Positions 1-9,532 of a stretch of 64,000 nt of DNA are shown one piece after another. The first letter of the stretch is position 1; every line of letters begins with the position of its first letter. The DNA comes from Termitomyces sp. T153 (Eukaryota > Basidiomycota > Agaricomycetes > Agaricales > Lyophyllaceae), in contig JACKQL020000024.1 in assembly GCA_018296165.2 (NCBI GenBank), positions 434,001 to 498,000 of the forward strand, in the 5' to 3' direction. A program made the translations under genes and the position numbers. Under the pieces are notes generated by a model that saw nothing but the letters and a program-made list of their open reading frames with translations, was not told where the DNA came from and did no database searches.

Positions 1-544
1 CACTTGAGAGACATGAATCGATATTGGGACGAGAGTATCATGAGTCCGTTGATCGCAACCACTACTCTTCATGCAGAGCTTAGGTTGATCGTCTACCTAA
101 GTCAACGCTCTCTCCGAGCTCAGAGTTCGCATGCATTGCCGTCAATTCAGAACATCAGAGATCAGCACCCCATCGGATGCAGCAAGAGAAGCTGCCTCGT
201 CTGCACCTGGACAATGGAAGAGATCAATAAGTTAACTCACATCACCTATCTCACAGCCAGAAGTCACACGGGTGTATGCGACAAGTGCTGTGATTGGCCC
301 GATTATGGGAATCGATCCGAGCGGAAACTGTGGTCAATCTGTCTTTAAACGTATTTTGGATACATCACAACAGGTGGGCGAGAGACTCTACAAACCTTTT
401 GTGAAGGATTCTGCTAGCAATAAAGGTCACAAGCATAAGAATTCCGAAGATTTTACATCAGGTTCTGATCCAGACGGCGAAGGTGAACCTGACAAATCTG
501 CAAGAAAGTATGACTTTGAATCACACGCCCGCCAACGACAGTAA
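1..544 (+). pseudogene. OTT_1508-like deaminase paralogue, 3' fragment with frameshift
   Basis: The window opens inside this gene, so its 5' end is not visible. It matches the last third of the gene at 3609-5141 almost residue for residue. It keeps the HAE motif (near base 70), the SKRSCLVC motif (near 190) and the acidic/basic tail ending at 542-544. Compared with that paralogue, one base is missing in the G run near 270-275 (three G's instead of four). The frame is lost there and resumes one frame over. No GT-AG intron explains the switch, so I read it as a disabled copy, or possibly a homopolymer sequencing error. Family knowledge: HAE plus CxxC is the zinc-deaminase signature. Confidence 0.75.
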
Positions 545-985
545 GTAATACGGAAAGTCATGGTGGGGCACATGGATGGATTTCAGCATATATGTAGTTC
601 GTCGAGAGATTGTCAGACTTGGGAATGAATGATGTCATTTTTACTGGTTTCATATTTAACTAGGATCAGATTCCAAAAAGCAAGCTTGAGTCGACCTAGG
701 CAAGCTGAGAAAAACATAGGAGCTGTGAGTTTTCAGCAAGTTGAAGGGGATAATAGACATATACTCAACCACGGAAGTGACCCTCCTACAAAACAACTCG
801 GCATCGCCAAGATTGATGTCAGTTGTAACGTCTTGTTTCCACTACTCTTGGGTTCGGTGTGGGATGAGCTCGCAGACGATACACGCACTTGAAGGAAATC
901 GACTTTTTTTAGGAGCTTTTGCTTATGATATCAAAATTCTATGTATCTCCTCTATCCCTGAAACTTGCAGAATCTCTTAGAGGTC
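545..985 (+). repeat. 3' flank duplicated together with the deaminase gene
   Basis: Bases 585-900 align with 5175-5545, downstream of the second plus-strand deaminase. Shared blocks include 'gtagttcgtcgagagattg' and 'agaaaa(c)ataggagct', with small indels between. The duplication unit therefore includes the 3' UTR and some flank as well as the coding sequence. From 985 to 1369 I see no gene, RNA or repeat; this is the 3' side of both the fragment and the convergent minus-strand gene. Confidence 0.7.
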
Positions 986-1369
986 CAAAAATATCTGGAA
1001 CACTGGCATGAAACATATTGAATTTGAAAGTCAATAATGTAGTACTTGATATTATATGGATGCGCGGTATATAGCTTAAACCAGTCTTACCCGAGTCATG
1101 TGCAGACAATTTAGTCAGTTACTGTAGATAACTGGATGAAGTGTCAACATGTCAGTCAAATGTGTTGACAATACCATTGCTCGTCTAAAACTTATGAGAG
1201 GGTGGCCGGAGACTTGAACAAAAGAAAATTAGCTCAGGATTGCCGGAATATGAAGTTACCATAATGGATTATGCATCACCCCAATCACCGGTCCACAAGA
1301 AATGGTCACATCATGAACCCTTGACAACGCAAGGGGATAAATTATCAGGGAAACATCATTAAAATTCAA

Positions 1370-2737
1370 TTACGATTGTTTCGCGGCCTCGAGTCTCAAT
1401 TTCTTCATGGATTCCGAATAGCACCTGTCATGAAAAGACTCTATAGCTTCCCTCACCTCATCTCTAATCACCCCTCCAATGGCATCCGTAACACCTTGGC
1501 AAATGTGAGAAGTTATCCTGTTGTACCCTTCAACACCAACATATGGCACGATCTCTTCGGCGTTGGGAAGTGCCCAATCGTATCCTGATCTGCCATTAGT
1601 ACTGCTTGTAGTCCATTTCATCTTGAGTAGACGATTGAATCCATCCATCCACAACGAACAGGCAAAGCAGGTCCTTTCACCACTTCCTATAGGAAGAGGT
1701 TCATCCACTCGGGTTTGAATGTTTTTGACGTTGCTCATCAAGTGAAGGATGAGGCTAATTTCGGCATGCATGCATGGAACAAACGTGATTCCTTTGGTAG
1801 CATCTCCTTGCCAACCCCGATAACGCCTGTCCATATTGGAGAATAAATCAGGCCTGTAACTCTTTGTTTCTTCCACCTCTCGGTTCAAGTGCCTTTCGCC
1901 AACTCCTGCTGTAGTCAACACACGAGGGATACGACTCTGCTCGACACCAGTTATCCACTCTATGCGAGTGTCTTGGCCGTACCTCCGCCAGACCTTGATA
2001 AGTCGACTCACAGCGAGGTAATCCACTAGTTTTTCGAGGCGACGTTCCAGCCGAGTGTGAAGAACACGCTCGAACCTTTCATAGAATTGAGAGTTTAAAA
2101 GCGTCGATGCAGCACACAGCAACTCGAAAAAAGGGCGGTGTGACTCTGTCTTGTCACTGAATTCCGGATTTTTCTTAAGTCGATCTTCGCAAAACGTGAT
2201 TGCGTGGATTAAAACTTCTTTGGAAGACGGTGTATCAAGCTGATACTCTGCTTGGAGAATCTTGATGAAAATCCTGTACCAAGGCCCATGAAATTCGGTT
2301 TCTTTGGGCTCGTACTCTCTGAGTCGATTGAAAAGGTCAACGTGACAGAACTTGAGGGATTTGTGAAGTTTACGAATCCGTTTATTGATCCTGTTGCAAC
2401 TGCGACGAGCGAGGAAGGGGAAAAGATCCTCAGACCCGTCGGCGCTTGTCAGGGTGTCAAAGAAGAGGGTGGATTCGGCTACATATCGAGGATCTGACGA
2501 GCCGCTTTTTGCGAGGTACAAGATATTATTTTCAGGCATGTAGAAAGCAGCGACAAGCCCGTCTGGTTCGTCTGTCGTCAGATACAAGGCAACGGCATCG
2601 GAAAGTACCAGACGCTGGTAAGCGTCTCGGCCTAGCTCAGGCCACTCGGAAGCAGGCTTATTAAAACGCAAAGTACGTAGAAGCCACAAGTCTTCGGCAA
2701 GCTGAAGTTGGTCCGCTACTTGGCTGGCAAGAGACAT
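1370..2737 (-). CDS. OTT_1508-like deaminase domain protein (455 aa)
   Basis: Single-exon gene. The start at 2737 (MSLASQVADQ) is the first ATG in good context (ACC ATG T); the frame is open further upstream but only from a TTG. The N-terminal two thirds are helical with no family I recognise. The C-terminal third carries H324-A-E326, followed by TC357-F-A-C360 and then SLWMDGFN. Known of the family: HAE plus CxxC coordinate zinc in the cytidine-deaminase-like fold, and fungal OTT_1508-type proteins are expanded, mostly uncharacterised, and predicted to be nucleic-acid or nucleotide deaminases. Inference: a divergent paralogue of the gene at 3609-5141, which has the same layout and similar length. 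Substrate and role are unknown. Confidence 0.75.
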   Translation of the reverse strand: MSLASQVADQLQLAEDLWLLRTLRFNKPASEWPELGRDAYQRLVLSDAVALYLTTDEPDGLVAAFYMPENNILYLAKSGSSDPRYVAESTLFFDTLTSADGSEDLFPFLARRSCNRINKRIRKLHKSLKFCHVDLFNRLREYEPKETEFHGPWYRIFIKILQAEYQLDTPSSKEVLIHAITFCEDRLKKNPEFSDKTESHRPFFELLCAASTLLNSQFYERFERVLHTRLERRLEKLVDYLAVSRLIKVWRRYGQDTRIEWITGVEQSRIPRVLTTAGVGERHLNREVEETKSYRPDLFSNMDRRYRGWQGDATKGITFVPCMHAEISLILHLMSNVKNIQTRVDEPLPIGSGERTCFACSLWMDGFNRLLKMKWTTSSTNGRSGYDWALPNAEEIVPYVGVEGYNRITSHICQGVTDAIGGVIRDEVREAIESFHDRCYSESMKKLRLEAAKQS

Positions 2738-2994
2738 GGTGATCGTTGGATTGTGTGGGATGTTGAGGGCGAGAGAATAATTTTTCATTAACCCAGTGTT
2801 CAAACTCCGGCGGAAGTTATAGCAATCTGGAGAATAACAACACCAAAACAATGCACTAAATTTTCAAACTTGGCTACGTATCGCGCTTGCTAAATAAGAG
2901 CCTTTCTTGCTACATAAGACCCTGTTTGAGACATCACGGTACAGCCATGTATCACAAGATCATATGTCAGCTGTCTACAAGATATTGTCGAAAC

Positions 2995-3480
2995 CTTGTG
3001 GCAACTTGGCATTATGGAAACATTCCTTCTATGAAGTGCCAGGACAATGCGGGGGGACGATCCAGGTGATTGAACTTTTCTTGACATGCATGACTGGTTG
3101 TGCTATTGTGTTGTTCAACAACATATTCAAGATGTACGATTGGACAAACAAGGAAGCTGTGGCAACAAGTTGAACCTTTCCTTTTTCGGAATGCCAGGAG
3201 CAAAGAGGGGGGCGATCCATGTGATTTAACCGGCTGCGCTAGTTCGAAAACAACACATTCGAATAACACAATTGGACAGACAAGCTAGGTAGTCCTGTAT
3301 ATCAACTTGGCGACATGGAAACATTCCTTTTGTGGACATTCCAGGAGAAATGGGTAGGACGGTCCGTACGTTTCCGTCTGTACGATTTACATGACAACCA
3401 TGTTAGGGTGTGCTATTGTGTTGTTCAAACAATACATTTGGACAACACATTCGGAACAAGGAAATTGTGGCAACACTCCA
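2995..3480 (+). repeat. Three degenerate direct repeats upstream of the deaminase gene
   Basis: Three imperfect units of about 150-175 bp lie at roughly 2998-3165, 3166-3300 and 3301-3475. Recurring elements are 'gtggcaac(a)', 'atggaaacattcctt', 'gccaggag/gcca ggaca' next to a G-rich run, 'gatccaggtgatt/gatccatgtgattt', 'tgtgctattgtgttgttcaa' and 'acaacacattcg(g)aa'. They fill the space between the divergent deaminase genes (2737 and 3609). They could be promoter duplications or an eroded transposable-element relic. Confidence 0.55.
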
Positions 3481-3513
3481 AAGTGATCAATAAATGGCAA
3501 AGATTGCTCAAGT

Positions 3514-3520
3514 TATAAAA
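3514..3520 (+). promoter_or_regulatory. TATA box of the plus-strand deaminase gene
   Basis: TATAAAA lies 95 bp before the ATG at 3609. It is followed by a pyrimidine-rich leader (CTCTCCTTCC, GTCGTCGCTTCCC) typical of fungal transcription starts. This is inferred from position only. Confidence 0.45.
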
Positions 3521-3608
3521 GCCAGTCTTCAGATATTCACCAACCATACCTCTCCTTCCGAAACTCTGAACAACCTTCAGTCGTCGCTTCCCTTTGCCAT
3601 ACCTAGCC

Positions 3609-5141
3609 ATGGACCAGTATGACAAGCAGAAACGATTCTCAAATTACTTGAAATTGCTATCCACAGCTAGCTACGAAGATCCTAATAGTCGATGGAGTGG
3701 CGCCGAACACCGAGATTCTTCTACAAATGAACATCTTCGTGTTCTGGATACTATTGCTTTATGCATGGCCACAGGTACACAGGGGGACGTTATAGCTTCA
3801 GCATTCTCTGTGAATTCCAATGGACAGAAGGTCATTCTTTTGGCCAAGAATACTGACCCGAAAGACGCCGACCTAGACGATGGTCTGACCTTGATTGAAC
3901 TTATGCAAGACTCCCCAAACAATTCCATGCTCGAAATTCTGCCTTTGGTTGCCAAACGTGGTGCTCAACATGTTCAAAAACGTGTTACGAAGTTTTCTAA
4001 GCTGATGGGTGAACACCAAGGGATGCTGATGGAAGACCTTCAAGATTATCCTGAGCCGCTTGTTTCTTATTTTTCTGGAGAAATTGGGCCCTTATTAAAC
4101 TCAGAGTTTCCTGAAATCGATCAGGAGTTCCTCCTACTGTTCACAAAATCGTCGGGGCAAGAACCGCAATCAACTCTCAAGACAATCCTGCGAGAGCTCG
4201 TCAGAAACTGCATAAAAAGGCGGCCTCAATTTGATACTACTACGGACTCGCAGGAGAAATTTTGTCATCTTGTAAATGTTGTGACTGCTTTGGGAAGTTC
4301 GAAATTTTTTGAACATGTCATGAATGAGGTCTCCAAAACAGGTGACGCAGGATACGCAAAACTGTGGCGAAACCTCGACAAGATCCGACAGTACGTTCGT
4401 ATCAGCGATTCAAGTCTCTACCTAAAGCGAAACGGGCCATTTACCGTTGAATGGGTCACTAAAGCAAAACTTGGTAAGGCAGCAAACTTCGAATTCAAGA
4501 AAATACTATTGGAAAATGTCTGGACCACTATAGAAAGTATAGGCTCGGGATCAAACAAGCAAAAAATCGACTTCAAGAACGCGATATTCCACTTGAAAGA
4601 CATGAATAGTTATTGGAAGGAAGATATGATGGATCCGTCGCACGCAACCACTACTCTTCATGCAGAGCTTAGGTTGATCGTCTACTTAATCAGTCAACGC
4701 TCTCTCCAAAGTTTGCATGCATCTCCATCAACTCAGAACGTTAAAGCTCAGCACCCCATCGGATGCAGCAAGAGAAGCTGCCTCGTTTGCACCTGGACGA
4801 TGGAAGAGATCAACAAGTTAACTGACATCACCTATCCCACAGCCGGAAGTCATACAGGGGTGTATGCGACAAGCGCTGTGATTGGCCCGATTATGGGAAT
4901 AGATCTGAGCGGAACCTGTGGTCAATCTGTCATTCAACGCATTTTCAATGCATCACAACAGGTGGCCAGAGAACTCTACAAACCTTTCGTGAAGGATTCT
5001 GCTAGCAAAAAAGGTCACAAGCATAAGAACTCTGAAGATCTTGTATCAGGTTCCGATCCAGAAGGCGAAGGAGAACCTGACAAATCTGCAAGAAAGTATG
5101 ACTTTCAATTACACGTCCGCCGACGACAAATGAGTAAGTAG
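3609..5141 (+). CDS. OTT_1508-like deaminase domain protein (510 aa)
   Basis: Intact single-exon gene. The start is the ATG at 3609 in a strong context (GCC ATG G); the frame upstream opens only at a TTG. Residues 1-330 are mostly alpha-helical and unassigned. The C-terminal domain has H351-A-E353 in a TTLHAELRLIVYL stretch, C391-L-V-C394 after CSKRS, and a following TWTMEEIN segment. The last 50 residues are charged (GHKHKNSED, SDPEGEGEPDKSARK) and probably disordered. The motif pair is that of zinc-dependent deaminases. The copy at 1-544 is a near-identical tandem duplicate and the minus-strand neighbour a distant paralogue, so this is a small local gene family. Substrate unknown. Confidence 0.78.
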   Translation: MDQYDKQKRFSNYLKLLSTASYEDPNSRWSGAEHRDSSTNEHLRVLDTIALCMATGTQGDVIASAFSVNSNGQKVILLAKNTDPKDADLDDGLTLIELMQDSPNNSMLEILPLVAKRGAQHVQKRVTKFSKLMGEHQGMLMEDLQDYPEPLVSYFSGEIGPLLNSEFPEIDQEFLLLFTKSSGQEPQSTLKTILRELVRNCIKRRPQFDTTTDSQEKFCHLVNVVTALGSSKFFEHVMNEVSKTGDAGYAKLWRNLDKIRQYVRISDSSLYLKRNGPFTVEWVTKAKLGKAANFEFKKILLENVWTTIESIGSGSNKQKIDFKNAIFHLKDMNSYWKEDMMDPSHATTTLHAELRLIVYLISQRSLQSLHASPSTQNVKAQHPIGCSKRSCLVCTWTMEEINKLTDITYPTAGSHTGVYATSAVIGPIMGIDLSGTCGQSVIQRIFNASQQVARELYKPFVKDSASKKGHKHKNSEDLVSGSDPEGEGEPDKSARKYDFQLHVRRRQMSK

Positions 5142-5560
5142 TATGGAAGCCAATACCAGAGGTAGTCATGGATGAAGTTCAGTATATATGTAGTTCGTCG
5201 AGAGATTGTCAGACTCGGGAATGAATGATTTCATTTTCACTGGTTTTATTTAACTGAGATCAGATTCCAAGCCGACCTACTTAGCTCAGGCAGGTCAGGG
5301 ACAGGCTTAGAAAAATATAGGAGCTACAGGTCTTTGGTAAGTTGAGGTGGCTCATAGACGTGTGCTCAGCCACAGAAGCAAGCCCTCCCTCCTACAAAGC
5401 AACTGCGACGGTAAGCTTGTTCTCGACATCCTCAAGCCTTGACGTCGGTGTGGCATCTTGTTTTCACTGCTCGGAGGTACAGTGTGAGACCACACGCACT
5501 TTGAGAAAGTCGACTTTTTTGAGAAGCTTTTGCTTATGGTATGTATCAACATGGCTTGCC
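5142..5560 (+). repeat. Second copy of the deaminase 3' flank
   Basis: Matches 545-900 (see that entry). It marks the downstream end of the segmental duplication; similarity fades after about 5545. Confidence 0.65.
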
Positions 5561-6169
5561 TTACTGGTCAAGTGGCAGTGGAGAAAATAGTATCACGTGG
5601 CGTTAGGGCTGCATTCCTTTGAGTTCCGAGATCTAGAATAGATCGAGGCCTTTATCCTCAAGAGTTCGACGCGGATCCGTACAACCGCTTGTATCTGTTT
5701 GTTCCTTATCTTTCTTTATCTCTTTATCTCTTTATCTTATTATCTTATCTTATCTATCTGATTTCTTTTTCTTACCTGATTTGTATATATTTGTCCATTG
5801 TACTCTCCACTCAACAGGTTTCCTATGGTTTATGTCATCATTCTTAAGATCTTATCTTTTTCTTTCTGCTTCTTCACTTATTTCTTACCTTACATCTGAA
5901 TCTGAATAAGTGTCAATGCAACCATTTGTATATGTTTGTCCACTCAATGGGTTTTCTATGGTTTATGTAATCATGAACCCATACATTTCATAATTAAATG
6001 ATCACACCATTGGAGGGAATTTCCTCTGTTTATATAATGACACATCTGCATAAGTAACTCTTTTTTTGTCTCAACACATTCAACTCATGCATATTAAGAC
6101 TAATTGTCTGTCTCCATGGTCCCAAATTTGTGTTACCCCTCATTGGTATATCCTGTAACCTTTCTCTTC
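5561..6169. other. Intergenic, with T/C-rich low-complexity tract
   Basis: No gene is supported. Bases about 5700-5770 are an imperfect (TCTTTATC)-type pyrimidine run. The phrase 'tatgtttgtccact...ggttt(c/t)ctatggtttatgt' occurs twice (about 5785-5835 and 5930-5970), suggesting local duplication. The rest is AT-rich. Confidence 0.5.
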
Positions 6170-6860
6170 AGCATGATCTGTTTTGTTTCACTCCTCAACT
6201 TTGCTCTCTTATCAAATGATTACTATTTATCTTTGCTTTTGTTCACACAGCTTACCATTTTGAATGAACCATCTAAGAGGGTGAGCAACCTCATGATAAT
6301 GAGCATCTTGCATGTGTCTCCCTTGAGCAGTACCACCACAAAAGACACTTCTGTTTTAACAATGTCACCAATTCTGAATGCTTTGGGCTGCATCTGTTCT
6401 TGCCTTATTAATGTTATAAGTCTTTGTTTTGCTTGCTAAACTATGTGATCAAGTACTCATGCATTGCTTTGATCTGTTGATTCAGTCCATTTCATATAGT
6501 TTACAATGTTATCCTCTGTTTGGATATATTCTGCTTTTGCCATGGTTTCAAGAACTCCTCTTGGGTCCATGAACTTGTCAAATGGTATGTGTTTCTCTCC
6601 TATCAGTGTATTTTCCATTGATGTAAAGTATTGGTTTGCTATGTCAATTATATCCTTCCTTGTCAAATGGTATGTGTTTCTCTCCTATCAATGTATCTTC
6701 CATTGATGTAAAGTATTAGTTTGCTATGTCAATCATATCCTCATTGTCAGGACACTTCCATTCTTCCAGTTCACCATCTCTGAAGCATCTGTCAATTATT
6801 TCATTGATGGCTTATCCAAGAGCATCTACAAACAAGATTGTTTCTTAAATATCTAGCTCT
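6170..6860 (-). pseudogene. Decayed copy of a repetitive agaricomycete gene
   Basis: Read on the minus strand, short conceptual blocks look protein-like: EIIDRCFRDGELEEW (about 6800), YFTSMENTLIGEKHIPFD and MDPRGVLETMAKAEYI (6530-6660), then FRIGDIVKTEVSF and TIMRLLTLLDGSF-like text (6270-6400), followed by a plausible GTAAGC donor. Such text occurs in multicopy hypothetical proteins I associate with agaricomycete genomes, but I cannot name the family. Stops and a tandem duplication break it. The plus-strand frames here look spurious. Confidence 0.45.
6576..6745. repeat. Two tandem 85-bp copies
   Basis: 6576-6660 and 6661-6745 are near-identical direct copies starting 'tgtcaaatggtatgtgtt'. 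They differ at a few sites (for example cagtgtattt versus caatgtatct). The duplication lies inside the decayed minus-strand gene and repeats its YFTSME..LIGEKHIPFDK segment. Confidence 0.85.
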
Positions 6861-6903
6861 GTTTTTAGAGGGTGAGTACACCAGTGTGCACTGTCTTATT
6901 GAC

Positions 6904-7418
6904 TGTCACAACCTGCTCCCAGAACTCTGAACCTTGTTTCCAGCCACCTTGCTTCCCCAGAGTTCCCCCCAACACCCCCTTGAACACTGCTGATCTTTGT
7001 TCACCCACAGCACCCACTCCAAGTAACTCTAACGCTTCTTTGGCAAACCCCAACAGCCCCCTGGCTAACTCTAATGCATTCTCCACAGGCTTTGATGCTT
7101 CCCCTTCTTCTCCTGAGCCCCTGGAACTCTCTCCCACTGTTCCTGATGCTAGTGTACATCACTGGTTTGTCACCCTGACTTACCCAACCAACTCTAGAGC
7201 ATTATGACAACTCCAGAGCAGCCTGCATTCCTGTTTGATTCCATCACTATATCACCACAGACTGCCCTCTGATCACAACCAACACCTGTTGACTCTGCAT
7301 GGCCTCAATAAGCCCTGCTGCCAGACCCACTACCTCTGGAGCTGTCCAGTAGTTAGTATATAAGTCATAGAGTAGCATCCTATACTCTAGTCTTGATATT
7401 ACCTATGTTACCTATGTG
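6904..7418 (+). mobile_element. Family A LTR fragment (5' part)
   Basis: Starts TGTCACAACCTGC like intact family A LTRs and keeps the promoter (GTATATAAGTCATAGAG, then ACTCTAGTCTTGATATT). It stops shortly after the predicted transcription start, where an LTR of family F begins. CpG-poor, hence old. Confidence 0.8.
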
Positions 7419-7486
7419 TGTAAGGGTGACCTCCAGAGTGGCAGATCAGAGTCATGCAGCTAGCAGAAGGAAATCCAAAGTATATT
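7419..7486 (-). mobile_element. Family F LTR fragment, left part
   Basis: Begins TGTAAGGGTGACCTCCAGAG and matches the family F LTR at 61039-61407. It is split by the composite element inserted after ATATT (7482-7486) and resumes at 42145-42227. It dates the composite as younger than this F LTR. Confidence 0.75.
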
Positions 7487-8469
7487 TGTCAGGTTCCACT
7501 GATGACGGGGGCTCAGCTACACTGGCAAGTCCTTATTAGGCGGACACAATGTCTTGCACTTATAACCTCATGTCCAGAGTTGGTGCAGAGTGGAGGGACT
7601 TGTGAGGGAAAGCTGGGGGGAGTGGTCAAAGCAAGTCTGGAGTGGTCCAGGGAAGTCTAAGTCCAAATATATTAATGTTGGGCTTGGGCAGGTGTCAGGA
7701 ACAAGCATGTGAATAGATTCCAGGATAGTCAGAGGCTTCACTAGGGATGGGGGCGGAGCTGAAGTGCAATGGGGGAATTGATCAAGACTTGGTGGGTTTG
7801 GGCTGAGCAAAGAGTGAGGCCCAGGGTTGTTATAAGAATGTTTGGGGTTCATAGCATGGGCGTGGAGTTTGTACTGACATTGGAGATGAAAGGAACTTAG
7901 AGAAACAAAGGAAGTATGCACAGTTGAGACAAGACAGTGAAAAGAGATAGATTTGAGACTAAAAATAGAAACAGAGACAAGACAAAAGATGAGACATAGG
8001 AAACCAGTAAATGCAATATCAAGACTAAAGTACCAGGAGTTACTCTATGACTTATATACCAACTACTGGGTGGCTCCAGAGGACAGAGGATATGGTGGCA
8101 GGGCTCAATAGAGCTGCATGGAGTCAATGAGTGTTGGGTGCAATTGTGGGGCAGGCCATGGTGACATTCTGATGGGATCAGCTGGAAAGTGGGCTGCTCC
8201 AGAGTCATTGGGGTGCTTCAGAGCAGGTCAGGGGAATTAGGGTGGAGGGTCAGGGGTGTGTGACATGGTCAGGAGTGGTGGGGGGAGTCTTGGGAGCTCA
8301 GGAGAAATCAGAGGATGCATCAACAGCTGTGGAGAAGGCATTGGAGTTGATCAGGGAGCCATCGGGGTTTGCTGAAGAAGTGTCAGAGTTACCCAGGGTG
8401 GGCACGGAGGGTGGATAAGGGTTGGGGGAGTTGAGTGGAGCATTGGGGAGGACTGGGAACAATGTTGGG
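7487..8469 (-). mobile_element. Family A LTR, minus orientation, broken at its inner end
   Basis: Runs from TGTCAGGTTCC to '..aacaatgttggg' and lacks the final 22 bases seen in other minus-oriented copies (GTCTAGGGAGCAGGTCATGACA-type end). The missing piece is present at 19687-19708 directly after the same TTGGG 5-mer. That suggests E1 inserted here with target duplication TTGGG. CpG-poor. Confidence 0.75.
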
Positions 8470-9500
8470 TGTCATAACCCACTCCCTAGACCCTGACATT
8501 GTTTCCAGTCCTCCCCAATGCTCTGCCAAACTCCCCCAACCCTTGTTCACCCTCTGCACTCACTCTGGGTAACTCCAACACTTCCTCAGCAAACCCCAAT
8601 GGCTCCCTGATCAATTCCAATGCCTTTCCTGCAGCTATTGATGCATCCCCTAAATTCCCCTGAACTTTCAAGACTTCCTCCACTGCTCCTGACCACGTCA
8701 CACAATCCCAACCCCCCACCCTAATCCCCCTAACCTGCTGGGGAGCACCTGACAATCCCGGAGTGACCTGCTTTCCAGCTGATCCCATCAGAATGTCACT
8801 GCAGCCCACTACATGATTGGACCCAACACCAATCGACTCTGCACAGCTCTGTTGAGCCCTGCCACCATATCCTCTGTCCTTTGGAGCCACCCAGTAGCTG
8901 GTATATAAGTCGTAGAGTAACCCCTGGTACTTTAGTCTTGATATTGCATTTACTGGTTTCCTATGTCTCATCTTTCATCTTGTCTTTGTTTCTATTTTTA
9001 GTTTTGAATCAATCTCTTTCCTCTGTCTTGTCTTGGCTAGTCTCCATCTTGTCTTGACTGTGTATATTTCCTTTGTTTCCCTAAGTTCCCTTCATCCCCA
9101 ACATCAATACGAACTCCGTGCATGCACTATGACCCGAACATTCTTACAACAACTTTGGACCTTGCTCCTCACTCAGCCCTGGAACACATCAAGCCTTGGT
9201 GATCCCCCATCAAACTCTGGCTCTGCCCCCATCAATTGCAAAGCCCCTACTTACTCCACAGTCTATTTGCACACCCACGAACCTGTTTTGATGCCTGCTC
9301 AGGTTCGACATCCAATATACTTGGTCTTAAACTTCTCTGGACCACTCCAGACTTGCTTGGACCACTTCCTCTAGCTTCCCCTTGCAAGTCTCTCCCCCCC
9401 ATGCCAACTCCAAATGCTTGGTTATAAGCACAGGACATCACGTCCGCTTAGTAAGGACTTGCCAGTGTAGCTGGGCCCCTGTTATCAGCAGAACCTGACA
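8470..9500 (+). mobile_element. 5' LTR of E1 (family A)
   Basis: 1031 bp from TGTCATAACC to CAGAACCTGACA. Promoter: TATATAA at 8902-8908; the predicted start AGTCTTGATATT is at 8934-8945, about 32 bp downstream. LTR ends are TGTCA...TGACA. Strong CpG depletion (TGTCATAACC where young copies have TGTCACGACC) marks it as old. Confidence 0.85.
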
Positions 9501-9501
9501 T

Positions 9502-9513
9502 AATATCAAGACT
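9502..9513 (+). promoter_or_regulatory. Self-priming primer-binding site of E1
   Basis: AATATCAAGACT begins 1 nt after the 5' LTR and is the exact reverse complement of AGTCTTGATATT at 8934-8945, the predicted 5' end of the element mRNA. Tf1/sushi-type Ty3 elements are known to prime minus-strand cDNA with their own folded-back 5' end. The same pairing is visible at 49940 (G2), at 41091-41106 (E2, minus strand) and, with one change, at 44832 (G1). Confidence 0.7.
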
Positions 9514-9532
9514 CCCCCTTACCCCGTTCTTA

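Noticed and set aside
3012..3288. Small overlapping frames between the divergent deaminase genes
   Set aside because: Short, on both strands, inside the degenerate repeats; no coding signature.
6104..6439. 111-codon plus-strand frame with hydrophobic stretches
   Set aside because: The minus strand here has recognisable protein-like blocks; the plus frame is its mirror and has no supported homology.
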